A DNA stretch of 64,000 nucleotides from Streptomyces sp. PH10-H1 (GCF_030063355.1 NZ_JASISZ010000013.1:1-64000), one strand, 5' to 3'. Positions 47,019-56,790 are shown, numbered from the stretch's first letter. Notes: generated by a model not told the origin, from the letters alone. Numbers and translations are program-made.

Positions 47019-47986
47019 CGACGATCACCATCGACAACGTCTCGCGCTGGTTCGGCAACGTGGTGGCGGTCAATGACGTCACCATGTCGATCGGCCCCGG
47101 TGTGACGGGCCTGCTCGGCCCGAACGGCGCGGGAAAGTCCACCCTCATCAACATGATGGCCGGCTTCCTGTCCCCCTCCACCGGCACCGTCACCCTCGAC
47201 GGCACGCAGATCTGGCGCAATGAGCAGGCGTACCGCCACATCGGGATCGTGCCCGAGCGCGAGGGGATGTACGACTTCCTCACCGGCAAGGAGTTCGTCC
47301 TCGCCAACGCGGAGCTGCACGGCCTCGCGGACCCCGGCGCGGCCGCCCGCAGCGCGCTCGCGACGGTCGAGATGCAGTACGCGCAGGACCGCAAGATCGA
47401 CACGTACTCCAAGGGTATGCGGCAGCGCGTGAAGATGGCCTCGGCCCTCGTGCACGACCCGTCGGTGCTGCTGCTCGACGAGCCCTTCAACGGTATGGAC
47501 CCGCGCCAGCGCCTCCATCTCATGGATCTGCTCCGGCAGATGGGCGCCGAAGGCCGCACCGTGCTGTTCTCCTCGCACATCCTGGAGGAGGTGGAGCAGC
47601 TCGCGAGCCATATCGAGGTCGTGGTGGCCGGACGGCATGCCGCCTCCGGTGACTTCCGCAAGATCCGCCGCCTGATGACGGACCGCCCGCACCGCTACCT
47701 CGTACGGTCCAGCGACGACCGGCAGCTGGCCGCCGCGCTCATCGCGGACGCGTCCACCGCCGCGATCGAACTCGACTGGTCCGAGGATGGGAGGGGCAGC
47801 GCGCAGCGCTTCGCTGGAGGGGCGGTGGCGGGAGACGGGCGGGCACTGCGTATCCAGGCGATCGACTTCGCCGGCTTCACCGAGCTGCTGCCGCGCGTCG
47901 CCCGCGACCACGGCATCCGGCTGTACACGGTCTCGCCGTCCGACGAGTCCCTGGAGAGCGTCTTCTCCTACCTGGTCACGGCGTAA
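47015..47986 (+). CDS. ABC transporter ATP-binding protein
   Basis: A 323-residue ATPase paralogous to the one at 45071: Walker [12 protein letters not shown], signature [15 protein letters not shown], Walker [14 protein letters not shown]-loop SSHIL. The last 100 residues form an extra domain seen in many exporter ATPases. GTG 47015 overlaps the upstream stop. It likely pairs with the permease at 48009. Confidence 0.88.
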   Translation: MTTITIDNVSRWFGNVVAVNDVTMSIGPGVTGLLGPNGAGKSTLINMMAGFLSPSTGTVTLDGTQIWRNEQAYRHIGIVPEREGMYDFLTGKEFVLANAELHGLADPGAAARSALATVEMQYAQDRKIDTYSKGMRQRVKMASALVHDPSVLLLDEPFNGMDPRQRLHLMDLLRQMGAEGRTVLFSSHILEEVEQLASHIEVVVAGRHAASGDFRKIRRLMTDRPHRYLVRSSDDRQLAAALIADASTAAIELDWSEDGRGSAQRFAGGAVAGDGRALRIQAIDFAGFTELLPRVARDHGIRLYTVSPSDESLESVFSYLVTA

Positions 47987-48008
47987 ACGGCGTAAGGAGC
48001 CCACAGCG

Positions 48009-48728
48009 ATGTACAACCCCACCGTGGCCCGGCTCACCTTCCGGGCGCTGCTCGGCAGGCGCCGCGCGCTCATCCTCTTCGCGCTGCCCGCGCTGCTCAT
48101 CATCATCTCCGTCGCCGTGCGCGCCCTGGCCGGCGTGGACGACGACGTCATCAGCCACCTGCTGGGCGGCTTCGCGCTCGCCACCATGGTGCCGCTGATC
48201 GGCGTCATCGCCGGTACGGGCGCGATCGGCCCGGAGATCGACGACGGGTCGATCGTCTATCTGCTCGCGAAGCCGCTGAAGCGGCCGTCGATCATCATGA
48301 CGAAACTCGTCGTCGCCGTAGGCGTCGCCATGGCGTTCTCGGCGATCCCCACCCTGATCGCCGGATACATCCTGAACGGCAACAGCCAGCAGATCGCGGT
48401 CGCCTACGGAATCGCCGCGGCCGTCGCGTCGATCGCCTACGCCGCGGTCTTCCTGCTGCTGGGCGTCATCACCCGGCACGCGGTGGTGGCCGGTCTGGTC
48501 TACGCCCTGGTCTGGGAGTCCCTCATCGGCAACCTCGTCCCGGGCGCCCGCACCCTCAGCGTCCAGCAGTGGTCGCTGGCGCTGGCGCAGAGGATCGGGG
48601 GCGGCGACATCATCAAGTCCGACGTCGGTCTCCCGCTCGCCGTCGTGCTGCTGGTCGGGGTGACGGCCGCCGCCACCTGGTTCGCCGCGCAGCGGCTGCG
48701 TTCGCTGACGCTGGCCGGCGAGGAGTGA
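48009..48728 (+). CDS. ABC-2-type permease
   Basis: A 239-residue membrane protein with six helices and the ABC-2 loop IGPEIDDGSIVYLLAKPLKR. It lies 22 bases after the second ATPase gene and ends the operon before a strong terminator. The two ATPase/permease pairs most likely make one heteromeric or two related exporters; no substrate gene is nearby. Confidence 0.85.
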   Translation: MYNPTVARLTFRALLGRRRALILFALPALLIIISVAVRALAGVDDDVISHLLGGFALATMVPLIGVIAGTGAIGPEIDDGSIVYLLAKPLKRPSIIMTKLVVAVGVAMAFSAIPTLIAGYILNGNSQQIAVAYGIAAAVASIAYAAVFLLLGVITRHAVVAGLVYALVWESLIGNLVPGARTLSVQQWSLALAQRIGGGDIIKSDVGLPLAVVLLVGVTAAATWFAAQRLRSLTLAGEE

Positions 48729-48755
48729 CGGACCCGGCGGAGCCGTGACGCCGTC

Positions 48756-48785
48756 CGGACGGGCTTGACATCAAGCCCGTCCGGC
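48756..48785. terminator. Terminator of the ABC operon
   Basis: CCGGACGGGCTTGA (48756-48769) pairs with 48772-48785 around a CA apex, a 14-bp perfect stem of a form common in Streptomyces. It can also end the converging MFS gene transcript. Confidence 0.88.
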
Positions 48786-48818
48786 GATTGAGGACGAACT
48801 TGCTGCGGGGCGGACGTC

Positions 48819-50153
48819 TCAGAGCTTGCGGTCCCTGGCCGCGCCCAGTCCCGCGGCGAGCTGCGCGCCGCACAGCAACAGCATCAGCACGATCGGGGCG
48901 GTCCAGCCGCCACTGCTCTGGTAGAGCGCGCCGGCCGCCAGCGGCCCCGAGGCGGCGAGCAGATAGCCGACGCCCTGGGCCAGGCCCGACAGCCGCGCGG
49001 CCGTGTACGCGTCGCGGCTGCGGAGCACGATCATCGTGAGCGCCAGCCCGACGGCGCCGCCCTGGCCGACGCCGAGCAGTGCGGCCCAGGCCCAGGCGCC
49101 GCCGACCGGGTTCACCAGCAGTCCGACGTATCCGGAGGCGGTCAGCGCGACCGCGACGGCCACCAGCGGGCCCTGATTCCGCATCCGGGCCGCCAGCAGC
49201 GGGAAGACGAACGCGCCCACCACCTGGATCAGGTTGCTGACCGCGAAGACGACACCTGCCGTGCTCTTGCTCATCCCGTGGTCGGTGAGGATCGTCGGCA
49301 TCCAGGCGATGACGACGTAGACGAGCAGCGACTGCAGACCCATGAAGCAGGTGACCTGCCAGGCCAGCGTCGACCGCCAGACGCCCGCGTCCCGGACCCG
49401 GTCCGGGCCCAAGCCCTTGCCCAGACCCGGACTCCGGCCCTGGTGCCCGGTGGTGCTGATCGCCGTGGCGGCGGGTGCGGACCGGCTTCGGCGCTCCAGC
49501 ACCACCTGGGGGAACCAGACCGCCGCGGCGACGGCCGCCGGAAGGGCCCAGAAGGCCAGCGCGGCCTGCCAGCTGCCGCCGAAGGATTTCTCCAGGGGTA
49601 CGGACACCCCGGCGGCCGTCGACGCGCCGATGACCATCGCGCAGGTGTAAAGCGAGGTCATGCTCGCGGCCCGGTGCGGGAAGTCGCGCTTGATCAGACC
49701 GGGCATCAGGACGTTCAGCAGGGCTATCGCCGTGCCCAGCAGGATACTTCCGGCGAACAGCGCCACCACCGAGGACAGCGACCGCACCACGATCCCGGCG
49801 GCCAGCGCCGTCAGCGCGGCGAACAGCACCTGCTCGGTACCGAACCGCCGCGACAGCCGCGGCGCGAACATCGAACCCAGCCCCAGGAAGAGCACCGGCA
49901 CCGACGTGACCAGGCTGCTCACCGTCGAGGACAGCCCGAAGTGCGCGCTGACGTCGCCGACCAGCGGCGCCATGCTGGCCAGCGCGCCCCGCATGTTGAG
50001 CGAGGCCAGCACGATGCCGGCCAGCAGCAGCGCGGGGTGGGAGAGCAGCCGGGACGACTCGGGCGGGTGGCCGGGCTCCGCGTCGATGAGCGGGAAGGTG
50101 GCGGTCGGGCGGGTCAAGGCAGGCACCTTTCTGTGAATTCCGGAGCCGTTCAA
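48819..50153 (-). CDS. MFS transporter, CynX/NimT type
   Basis: A 444-residue twelve-helix transporter. ASLNMRGALASMAPLVGDVS in helix 1 and the symmetric second half are typical of the cyanate/nitroimidazole transporter branch; real substrates are unknown. The start appears to be TTG at 50153, in a four-base overlap (TTGA) with the stop of the GntR gene; a GTG at 50126 with AGAAAGG before it is an alternative. The regulator and transporter form a two-gene operon. Confidence 0.82.
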   Translation of the reverse strand: MNGSGIHRKVPALTRPTATFPLIDAEPGHPPESSRLLSHPALLLAGIVLASLNMRGALASMAPLVGDVSAHFGLSSTVSSLVTSVPVLFLGLGSMFAPRLSRRFGTEQVLFAALTALAAGIVVRSLSSVVALFAGSILLGTAIALLNVLMPGLIKRDFPHRAASMTSLYTCAMVIGASTAAGVSVPLEKSFGGSWQAALAFWALPAAVAAAVWFPQVVLERRSRSAPAATAISTTGHQGRSPGLGKGLGPDRVRDAGVWRSTLAWQVTCFMGLQSLLVYVVIAWMPTILTDHGMSKSTAGVVFAVSNLIQVVGAFVFPLLAARMRNQGPLVAVAVALTASGYVGLLVNPVGGAWAWAALLGVGQGGAVGLALTMIVLRSRDAYTAARLSGLAQGVGYLLAASGPLAAGALYQSSGGWTAPIVLMLLLCGAQLAAGLGAARDRKL

Positions 50154-50839
50154 CGGTTGAGGAGCGCTTCGACCGCGCGCAGCGGCTCGCTGAGCAGTGC
50201 CCGCGCGGCGCTGTCCGCGGCCTGCGGGTCGCGCGCCTCGATGGCGTCGACCAGCGCGGTGTGTGCCGCCAGGTCGATCGGCGGCATGTCGCTGTCGCCG
50301 ACCGCGGCGAGCAGCGTTTCGCGCACCGAGGAGCTGAAGTAGCGGTAGACCTCGGTCAGCGCGGCATTGTGCGCGGCTTCCACCACGTACTGGTGGAAGC
50401 GGACGTCGTCGTCCGCCTGGGCACCGCCGGTCAGTTCCGCCCCATGGTGATGGACGCTGCCGAGCGCGGCGCGCATCCGCTCCAGGTCCTCGGGCGTCCG
50501 CCGGACGGCGGCCAGCCGGGCGCCCTCCGCCTCCATCGCGATCCGCAGCTCCAGGACGTCGCGGATACCGGCCCGGCGCATGCCGAGCAGGACGGCGGCG
50601 GGATCCGCCGTGGAGATCACGTACGTGCCCTGGCCCTGCCGGGACTCCAGCTGCCCGGCGTGCGCGAGCACCCGGACCGCTTCGCGGACCGTGTTGCGGC
50701 CCACGCCGAGCAGGTCGGCCAGCTCGTGCTCGGTCGGGATGCGCATCCCGACCCGCCAGGTGCCGGCGGTGAGCTGCTCGCGGAGCTGCTCGACGACGGT
50801 GTCGACCAGGGACTTGCGGTCGGCTGCGTGAAGTGTCAT
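50150..50839 (-). CDS. FadR-type GntR regulator
   Basis: A 229-residue regulator: winged helix (residues 8-75; MRIPTEHELADLLGVGRNTVREA) and an all-helical FCD ligand domain (90-220) with the metal-binding pattern D..H..H around VRFHQYVVEAAHN. It is followed by the MFS gene in a TTGA overlap, so it probably controls export or import of its own ligand. Confidence 0.87.
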   Translation of the reverse strand: MTLHAADRKSLVDTVVEQLREQLTAGTWRVGMRIPTEHELADLLGVGRNTVREAVRVLAHAGQLESRQGQGTYVISTADPAAVLLGMRRAGIRDVLELRIAMEAEGARLAAVRRTPEDLERMRAALGSVHHHGAELTGGAQADDDVRFHQYVVEAAHNAALTEVYRYFSSSVRETLLAAVGDSDMPPIDLAAHTALVDAIEARDPQAADSAARALLSEPLRAVEALLNR

Positions 50840-50921
50840 CCGGTCATCCTACAACTCGTGGTCCTTCTACTACTCACCTACTCACCGCCGGTCCATCCGC
50901 AGGACCATTCGGGGGACCTTG

Positions 50922-50971
50922 TTGAAAGTTCAATGGAATGGAGTTATGGTGAATTAAGTTGAACGTTGAAC
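50922..50971 (+). promoter_or_regulatory. Promoter and operators of the YceI gene
   Basis: TTGAAA (50922-50927), a 17-bp spacer and TATGGT (50945-50950) make a good vegetative promoter. TTGAA-AG-TTCAA (50922-50933) overlaps the -35 box, and two direct GTTGAAC copies (50958-50964, 50965-50971) lie at the expected transcription start. Related TTGAA half sites thus flank the promoter on both sides, as for a MarR-type repressor. Confidence 0.65.
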
Positions 50972-50990
50972 CACTTGCAAGGAGCACATC

Positions 50991-51617
50991 ATGGGCCTCT
51001 TCAGCCGCACCAAGACCGCCAACACCACCACCGGCACCGCGGGCACCGCCGTTGCGACCGCTCCCGTCTCCGCCGACCTGTCGCACCTGACCGGCGACTA
51101 CACCATCGACCCGACCCACAGTGAGGTCGGATTCTCCGTCCGGCACGCCATGGTCACCACGGTCCGTGGCCAGTTCGCCGAGTACGAGGGCTCGCTGCAC
51201 CTCGACGGCGCCGACCCGCACCTGTCGACCGCCGAGCTGGTCATCAAGGTCGCCAGCATCGACACCAACCAGGCTCAGCGCGACGATCACCTGCGCACCG
51301 GCGACTTCTTCGATGCCCCCGCGTTCCCGGAGATCACCTTCCGCTCCATCTCCGCCGAGCGCCTCGGCGAGGACTCGTACCGGCTGACGGGCGACCTCAC
51401 CATCAAGGGCACCACGCGCCCCGTCACCCTCGACCTTGCCTACAACGGCGCCGCCAAGGACCTGTACGGCAACGAGCGCGTCGGCTTCGAAGGCACCGCC
51501 AAGATCGACCGGACCGACTGGGGCCTGAACTACAACGCCGCCCTGGAGACCGGTGGCGTCCTCATCGGGGAGCAGGTCAAGCTGCACTTCGACATCTCCG
51601 CCATCAAGGCCGTCTGA
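50991..51617 (+). CDS. YceI-family isoprenoid/lipid-binding lipocalin-like protein
   Basis: A 208-residue protein with a single YceI beta barrel (residues 38-205; DYTIDPTHSEVGFSVRHAMV, GDLTIKGTTRPVTLD) that binds a long-chain lipid such as a polyprenol. Residues 1-35 are a Thr/Ala-rich lead without signal peptide, so it is cytoplasmic, unlike periplasmic YceI of enterobacteria. ATG 50991 follows AAGGAG at ideal spacing. The operator-rich promoter suggests induction by a ligand. Confidence 0.88.
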   Translation: MGLFSRTKTANTTTGTAGTAVATAPVSADLSHLTGDYTIDPTHSEVGFSVRHAMVTTVRGQFAEYEGSLHLDGADPHLSTAELVIKVASIDTNQAQRDDHLRTGDFFDAPAFPEITFRSISAERLGEDSYRLTGDLTIKGTTRPVTLDLAYNGAAKDLYGNERVGFEGTAKIDRTDWGLNYNAALETGGVLIGEQVKLHFDISAIKAV

Positions 51618-51705
51618 TCACGGCGACCGATCAGGGCCCTCGGGGGAGGGCCTTCTGATCAAGATCGTCCGAAACGCGATTGGCCGCGTCCACCGGCCCT
51701 GACGG

Positions 51706-52482
51706 ATGATGTGGGGGATGGCCGCAGAACAAGACACCCGGACGCCAGTCGAGCGCCGCCGCATCACCCTTCGAGGTGTGGGGCGCTTCGGCGTTTCCTG
51801 GGTGCGTTCATCCCCCGGCACACACATATGGCTGCTGATCCTGACGATCACGACCTGTGTCGTCGCCGTCGTGTCGCCGCATGTGCGCGCGTATCTGCTG
51901 CACCACGTCAGCACCAACCTCATCGAGTTGCGGCAGCATCCGGTCCGGGTGCTGCTCGCCAGCGCCCTGTGGGTCGCGACCCCGTCCGGCTTCGCCATCT
52001 ACTTCGTCTTCTACCAGCTGATCCACGCGCCCGCCGAACGCTGGATGGGCACCTGGCGCTGGCTCGTCGTCGTCGCCACCGCGCACATCGGCGCCACGCT
52101 CGTCAGCCAGAAGGCCGTGCTCTTCGGCATCCACTACGACCGGCTGCCGCGCTCCCTCGCCCACACGGTCGACGTCGGTGTGAGCTACGGCATGGCCGGA
52201 GTCGTCGGCGTACTGACGTACATGGTGCCGCGCCCCTGGCGATGGGGATATCTGCTGGGGATCCTGACGTTCTTCACGGTGCCCGTCCTCACCAGCCGCA
52301 CCTTCACCGACCTCGGCCATCTCACGGCCGTGCTGATCGGTCTGGCCTGCTACGCGCTGACGCCGACCGCTCGGCGGCCGATCCCGCGACGGCCCACCCC
52401 TCCCCGCCGGACGGCGGCTCCCCACCTGACTCCCCACGGGATGGCGGAAGCGCCCGGCACAAGGCTTCCAGAGCGCCGCTGA
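51706..52482 (+). CDS. Rhomboid-like membrane protein lacking the catalytic Ser
   Basis: A 258-residue six-helix protein of rhomboid shape: WMGTWRW in the L1 region, HIGATLVSQ, a GxSG-equivalent helix reading SYGMAGVVG, and TDLGHLTAVLIGL where the His of the dyad should be. The nucleophile Ser of GxSG appears replaced by Ala, so it is probably not a protease. The basic Pro-rich tail overlaps the converging MocR gene by 161 bases. ATG 51706 or 51718 are possible starts. Confidence 0.7.
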   Translation: MMWGMAAEQDTRTPVERRRITLRGVGRFGVSWVRSSPGTHIWLLILTITTCVVAVVSPHVRAYLLHHVSTNLIELRQHPVRVLLASALWVATPSGFAIYFVFYQLIHAPAERWMGTWRWLVVVATAHIGATLVSQKAVLFGIHYDRLPRSLAHTVDVGVSYGMAGVVGVLTYMVPRPWRWGYLLGILTFFTVPVLTSRTFTDLGHLTAVLIGLACYALTPTARRPIPRRPTPPRRTAAPHLTPHGMAEAPGTRLPERR

Positions 52483-53965
52483 AGGCATGGTCGGGCGGGG
52501 TGCCGTAGCCGACGACCAGTCCGTCCTGGAGCGGCATGACGCTGCCGGGGTGCCGGTAGCCGGCCAGGCCGTCCAGAACGAGACCCTGCCGGAGCGCGTC
52601 CCGCACGGCCGCGCCCTCGGTGCCGGGCGGAAGGTCGAGTACGGCATGCAGCCCGGCCGCGACACCGGAGACCCCGATGTGCGGGGCGCGCTCGGCGAGG
52701 GCGGTGACGAGCTGGTCGCGCCTACGCCGGTAGCGCTGCCGCATCCGGCGGACATGGCGGTCGTACGAGCCCGAGCCGATGAAATCCGCGAGGGTCAGCT
52801 GGTCCAGGGCGCCGGCCGTGCCCTCCCGTTCGCCCTTGACCGCCACGACCTCGTTCACGAGCCGGCCGGGCAGCACCATCCAGCCCAGCCGCACCGCGGG
52901 TGACAGGCTCTTGCTGACCGAGCCGAGGTAGACGACGCGTTCGGGGTCGAGGCCCTGCACCGCGCCGACCGGCTGCCGGTCGTAACGGAACTCTCCGTCG
53001 TAGTCGTCCTCCAGGACGAAGCCGGCCGTGGTCCTCGCCCAGTCGACGACGGCCGCCCGCCGCTCCGGGCCCAGCGGGCCGCCGGTCGGGAACTGGTGCG
53101 CGGGGGTGAGCAGTACGGACTTCGCCCCGCTCGCCGCCAGCTCCCCGGTACGGGCCCCGTCGGCGTCGACGCTGAGCGGCACCGTACGGACCCGGGCGGC
53201 GGCCAGGATGCCGCGGTGGAACCCGAGACCGTACGCCTCCACGGCCATCGGGCCGCGCAGCACCTGGGTCAGCAGCCGCAGGGCGTGGGCGAAGCCCGAG
53301 CAGATGACGATCCTGTCCGGCTCCGTGCGCACCCCGCGGGCGCGCGCCAGGTACTCCGCCAGCGCCTCGCGCAGCTCGGGGCGGCCGTGCGGGTCGCCGG
53401 GGCCGAACGCCTCGTTGGGCGCCGCGGTCAGCGCACGGCGGGCGGAGGTGAGCCAGGCGGCACGGGGGAAACTCGCGGCATCGGGCCGCCCCTGCAGCAG
53501 GCTGTACGCGGGCGGCGCGCTGCGCGTGGCGGTCGGCGGGGCGGGCGTAGCGCCGCGTACCGCGTCCGGCCCCCGTACGGGAGCCGGTTTCAACGGCGCC
53601 GTGCGCGGCGCGACACGGGTGCCGGAGCCCTGGCGGGCGGTCAGCCAGCCCTCGGCGACGAGTTCGGCGTACGCCTCGGCGACGGTGTTGCGGGCGATGC
53701 CGAGGTCGGCGGAGAGCGAGCGGTACGGCGGCAGCCGGGTGCCCGGGGCGAGGCGTCCGCTCCGGATCGCCTCACGCAGCGCGCGCATCAGCGAGGCACG
53801 GCGTCCGCCGGGGCCGGTCAACTCCAGGTGAAGGTCACTGCCGATCGCCTCGGCGGCAGCCGCACCCGGATCAGGACCCGCACTCGGGCCCGAATGGGCA
53901 TCCGGGTCCGGGTCCGGGTCCGGATTCGCCGTGGCGCCGGTCGAATTGGCCCTGGACTCCGTCAT
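52322..53965 (-). CDS. MocR/PdxR-type regulator (GntR domain plus aminotransferase domain)
   Basis: A 547-residue regulator: a low-complexity DP-rich head (1-40), a GntR winged helix (55-120; LPPYRSLSADLGIARNTVAEAYAELV) and an aspartate-aminotransferase-like PLP domain (150-495) with the Schiff-base lysine in YLGSVSKSLSPAVRLGW. Such proteins sense PLP or an amino-acid adduct. The C-terminal 45 residues are low complexity and overlap the rhomboid-like gene. ATG 53965 starts a clean frame; the target gene is not obvious. Confidence 0.87.
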   Translation of the reverse strand: MTESRANSTGATANPDPDPDPDAHSGPSAGPDPGAAAAEAIGSDLHLELTGPGGRRASLMRALREAIRSGRLAPGTRLPPYRSLSADLGIARNTVAEAYAELVAEGWLTARQGSGTRVAPRTAPLKPAPVRGPDAVRGATPAPPTATRSAPPAYSLLQGRPDAASFPRAAWLTSARRALTAAPNEAFGPGDPHGRPELREALAEYLARARGVRTEPDRIVICSGFAHALRLLTQVLRGPMAVEAYGLGFHRGILAAARVRTVPLSVDADGARTGELAASGAKSVLLTPAHQFPTGGPLGPERRAAVVDWARTTAGFVLEDDYDGEFRYDRQPVGAVQGLDPERVVYLGSVSKSLSPAVRLGWMVLPGRLVNEVVAVKGEREGTAGALDQLTLADFIGSGSYDRHVRRMRQRYRRRRDQLVTALAERAPHIGVSGVAAGLHAVLDLPPGTEGAAVRDALRQGLVLDGLAGYRHPGSVMPLQDGLVVGYGTPPDHAFSGALEALCRALPPSRGESGGEPPSGGEGWAVAGSAAERSASARSRPDRSARP

Positions 53966-54195
53966 GGAAACGCACGGTACTACCGGTCGGTTTGTGCCCG
54001 GGCCGCCGGGCGGTCGTACCGCGCCTCGGCCGCGCCGTGCCGCGAACGGGTTGCGCCGCGCCTCGGCCGCGCCGACCCGGCGGCGGCCGTGCCGCGGGTG
54101 GGCCGCGCGTGGGCCGCGCGTGGGCGGCCCGCGCCTACCGGACCATGGCGGCCCGCGCCTACCCGGCGCCTACCGTCCATGGCCGCCGGCAGGGC

Positions 54196-55011
54196 CTACG
54201 CTCGCGCGAGGAGCCGTTCCAGGACGACGGCGATGCCGTCTTCGTCGTTCGAGGTGGTGACCTCGTCCGCGACGGCCTTCAGTTCATCGTGCGCGTTGGC
54301 CATCGCGACGCCGTGGGCGGCCCACGCGAACATCGGCAGATCGTTCGGCATATCGCCGAAGGCGATGGTGCCGGCGGCCGTCAGGCCCAGCCGGCGGGCG
54401 GCGATCGCGAGGCCGGTGGCCTTGCTGAGGCCCAGCGGCAGCAGCTCGACGATGCCCTCGCCCGCCATCGTCACCCCGACCAGATCGCCCGCGACCTCGC
54501 GCGCGACCCGGGCCAGACCGTCGTCGTCCAGGCCCGGGTGCTGGAGGTAGAGCTTGTTGAGCGGGGCGCTCCACAGCTCGCTGTCGTCCTGCATATGGAT
54601 CACCGGCAGCTCGGGGTGGTGCTGGTACCCCGCGCCGATCAGCACCTCGCCGTCGAGGCCGTCACGGCTCGCGGCCAGGAAGAGCGGGCCGATCTCGGCC
54701 TCGATCTTCGCCAGCGCGAGCCCGGCGAGCTGGCGGTCGAGCGTGACGGACGTCAGCAGCCGGTGCTCGCCCGCGTGGTAGACCTGCGCCCCCTGGCTGC
54801 AGACCGCGAGGCCCTCGTAGCCCAGGTCGTCCAGGATGTGCCGGACCCAGGCCACGGAACGGCCGGTGACGACGAGGTGGGCCGCGCCTGCCGCGGTGGC
54901 CGCGGCGAGCGCTGCCCGCGAGCGCTCCGAGACGGTGTTGTCGCTGCGCAGCAGCGTGCCGTCCAGATCGGTGGCGATCAGGTGGTACGGGAGGGACACG
55001 GGGGAACTCAC
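54196..55011 (-). CDS. Cof-type HAD phosphatase co-transcribed with serS
   Basis: A 271-residue Cof/YidA-type HAD enzyme: [13 protein letters not shown] (motif I, about residue 14-25), VVTGRSVAW (II), KATGL (III), [13 protein letters not shown] (IV). GTG 55011 overlaps the serS stop by four bases (GTGA), so it is translated with serS; a link to seryl or nucleotide side products is possible but not shown. The preceding 230-bp gap (53966-54195) is GC-rich, with short degenerate repeats and no gene. Confidence 0.87.
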   Translation of the reverse strand: MSSPVSLPYHLIATDLDGTLLRSDNTVSERSRAALAAATAAGAAHLVVTGRSVAWVRHILDDLGYEGLAVCSQGAQVYHAGEHRLLTSVTLDRQLAGLALAKIEAEIGPLFLAASRDGLDGEVLIGAGYQHHPELPVIHMQDDSELWSAPLNKLYLQHPGLDDDGLARVAREVAGDLVGVTMAGEGIVELLPLGLSKATGLAIAARRLGLTAAGTIAFGDMPNDLPMFAWAAHGVAMANAHDELKAVADEVTTSNDEDGIAVVLERLLARA

Positions 55012-56285
55012 TTGCTGACCGGCTCCAGGAACTCACGGCCGCCCAGGTAGGGACGCAGTACCTCCGGGACCCGGACCGAGCCGTCGGCCTGCTGGTGGTT
55101 CTCCAGGATCGCCACGATGGTGCGCGGTACGGCGCACAGCGTGCCGTTGAGCGTGGCGAGCGGGCGGGTGCCCTTCTCGTCGCGCAGCCGGATCGAGAGC
55201 CGGCGGGACTGGAACTCGGTGGTGTTCGAGGTCGAGGTCAGCTCGCGGTACTTGCCCTGGGTGGGAATCCACGCCTCGCAGTCGAACTTGCGCGACGCCG
55301 AGGAGCCCAGGTCGCCCGAGGCGAGTTCGATCACCTGGAAGGGCAGTTCCAGGGCGGTCAGCCACTGCTTCTCCCAGTCCAGCAGCCGCTGGTGCTCGGC
55401 CTCCGCGTCCTCCGGCGTGGTGTAGACGAACATCTCGACCTTGTCGAACTGGTGCACCCGGATGATGCCGCGGGTGTCCTTGCCGTACGAGCCCGCCTCG
55501 CGGCGGTAGCAGGGCGAGAAGCCCGCGTACCGCAGCGGCAGCTTGGCCGCGTCGATGATCTCGTCCATGTGGTACGCGGCGAGCGGGACCTCGGAGGTGC
55601 CGACCAGGTACAGGTCGTCCTTCTCCAGGTAGTAGACGTCGTCCTCGACCTGGCCGAGGTAGCCGGTGCCGGCCATGGCCGCCGGCTTGACCAGGGTGGG
55701 GGTGAGGATCGGGATGAAGCCGGCCGCGGTGGCCTGCGCGACGGCCGCGTTGACCAGGGCCAGCTCCAGCAGCGCGCCGACGCCCGTCAGGTAGTAGAAG
55801 CGCGAGCCGGAGACCTTGGCGCCGCGGTCGACGTCGATGGCGCCGAGCAGCTCGCCCAGCTCCAGGTGGTCCTTGGGCTCGAAGCCCTCGGCGGCGAAAT
55901 CGCGCGGGGCACCGAGCTGCTCGAGGACGACGAAGTCCTCCTCGCCGCCGATCGGCGCGTCCGGGTGGACGAGGTTGCCGAGCTGGAGCAGCAGGCGCTG
56001 GGCCTCCTGCGCGGCCTCGTTCTGCTCGGCGTCCGCCGCCTTGACCGCGGCCGAGAGCACGCCGGTCTTCTTCAGCAGTTCGGCCTTCTCGTCCCCCTGT
56101 GCCTTGGGGATGAGCTTGCCGAGCTGCCGCTGTTCGGCGCGCAGTTCATCGAAGCGATGACTGGACGACCTGCGCCGCTCGTCGGCGGAGAGGAGGGCGT
56201 CGACGAGCGCGACGTCCTCTCCACGGGCGCGCTGGGAGGCGCGCACACGGTCGGGGTCCTCACGAAGCAGGCGAAGGTCAATCAC
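55008..56285 (-). CDS. serS: Seryl-tRNA synthetase
   Basis: Charges tRNA-Ser (and tRNA-Sec) with serine. 425 residues, the normal bacterial length: an N-terminal helical arm (about 30-105), then the class II core with motif 2 [11 protein letters not shown] and motif 3 [21 protein letters not shown] 56285 begins [16 protein letters not shown], the conserved head. A HAD gene is translated from its end. Upstream lies the DnaA-box-rich gap shared with pheA. Confidence 0.96.
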   Translation of the reverse strand: MIDLRLLREDPDRVRASQRARGEDVALVDALLSADERRRSSSHRFDELRAEQRQLGKLIPKAQGDEKAELLKKTGVLSAAVKAADAEQNEAAQEAQRLLLQLGNLVHPDAPIGGEEDFVVLEQLGAPRDFAAEGFEPKDHLELGELLGAIDVDRGAKVSGSRFYYLTGVGALLELALVNAAVAQATAAGFIPILTPTLVKPAAMAGTGYLGQVEDDVYYLEKDDLYLVGTSEVPLAAYHMDEIIDAAKLPLRYAGFSPCYRREAGSYGKDTRGIIRVHQFDKVEMFVYTTPEDAEAEHQRLLDWEKQWLTALELPFQVIELASGDLGSSASRKFDCEAWIPTQGKYRELTSTSNTTEFQSRRLSIRLRDEKGTRPLATLNGTLCAVPRTIVAILENHQQADGSVRVPEVLRPYLGGREFLEPVSK

Positions 56286-56480
56286 GGCTACAGGCTACCG
56301 GGGCTGAGGGGCCGGACGCGACAAGTTAAGGGCTTTAAGTGGCGTTATGTCCGTTTCGATGAAAAGGGGAGCGAAATGCAATAACGGACAAAAGGTCGCC
56401 GTCAACCGAATTCACCGCATCCCTCCATCGGGGCATCGTCCTTGTGGAGAACGGGAGTTGAGAGGGGGTGCGGGCCCGGG

Positions 56481-56790
56481 TTATCCACAGGCGGATGGGG
56501 ATTCTTTTCCTTTGTCCACAGGTTGTGTGTGCGAACTGTGGAAGACGGAGTTGATCGTTCCGGGTGCTCCGTGCTCGGCGAAGGATTCCCGGTCGAAACC
56601 CACTTAACACTCACTTTCGAGTGAGAAGTGTTCCCCCTATAGAGTTGATCAGAGGAATTGGGCTGACGAAGGGTGACCTGCGCCACTGTGGACGACCTCG
56701 GTGGCTGTGTACCGATTTGTCGACTAGGTCGGGTTGGTCTGTCGACTTATCCCCAGTTATCCCCAGGCTGAGCTTCCGGCCTGTGGATAA
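56481..56790. other. Cluster of DnaA boxes between serS and pheA
   Basis: Within the 518-bp gap 56286-56803 are: TTATCCACA 56481-56489 (+), TTGTCCACA 56512-56520 (+, the preferred Streptomyces box), TCGTCCACA on the minus strand at 56687-56695, TTATCCACA on the minus strand at 56782-56790, near-boxes TTATCCCCA at 56747-56755 and 56757-56765, and a weaker TCTTCCACA at 56537-56545 (-). Seven boxes in 310 bp is far above chance. oriC itself lies between dnaA and dnaN, which are not here, so this would be a titration or control site. The rest of the gap shows a lower GC content and no gene. Confidence 0.75.

Noticed and set aside
56481-56790. The chromosomal origin oriC
   Set aside because: dnaA and dnaN are not adjacent and boxes number about seven, fewer than in Streptomyces oriC.
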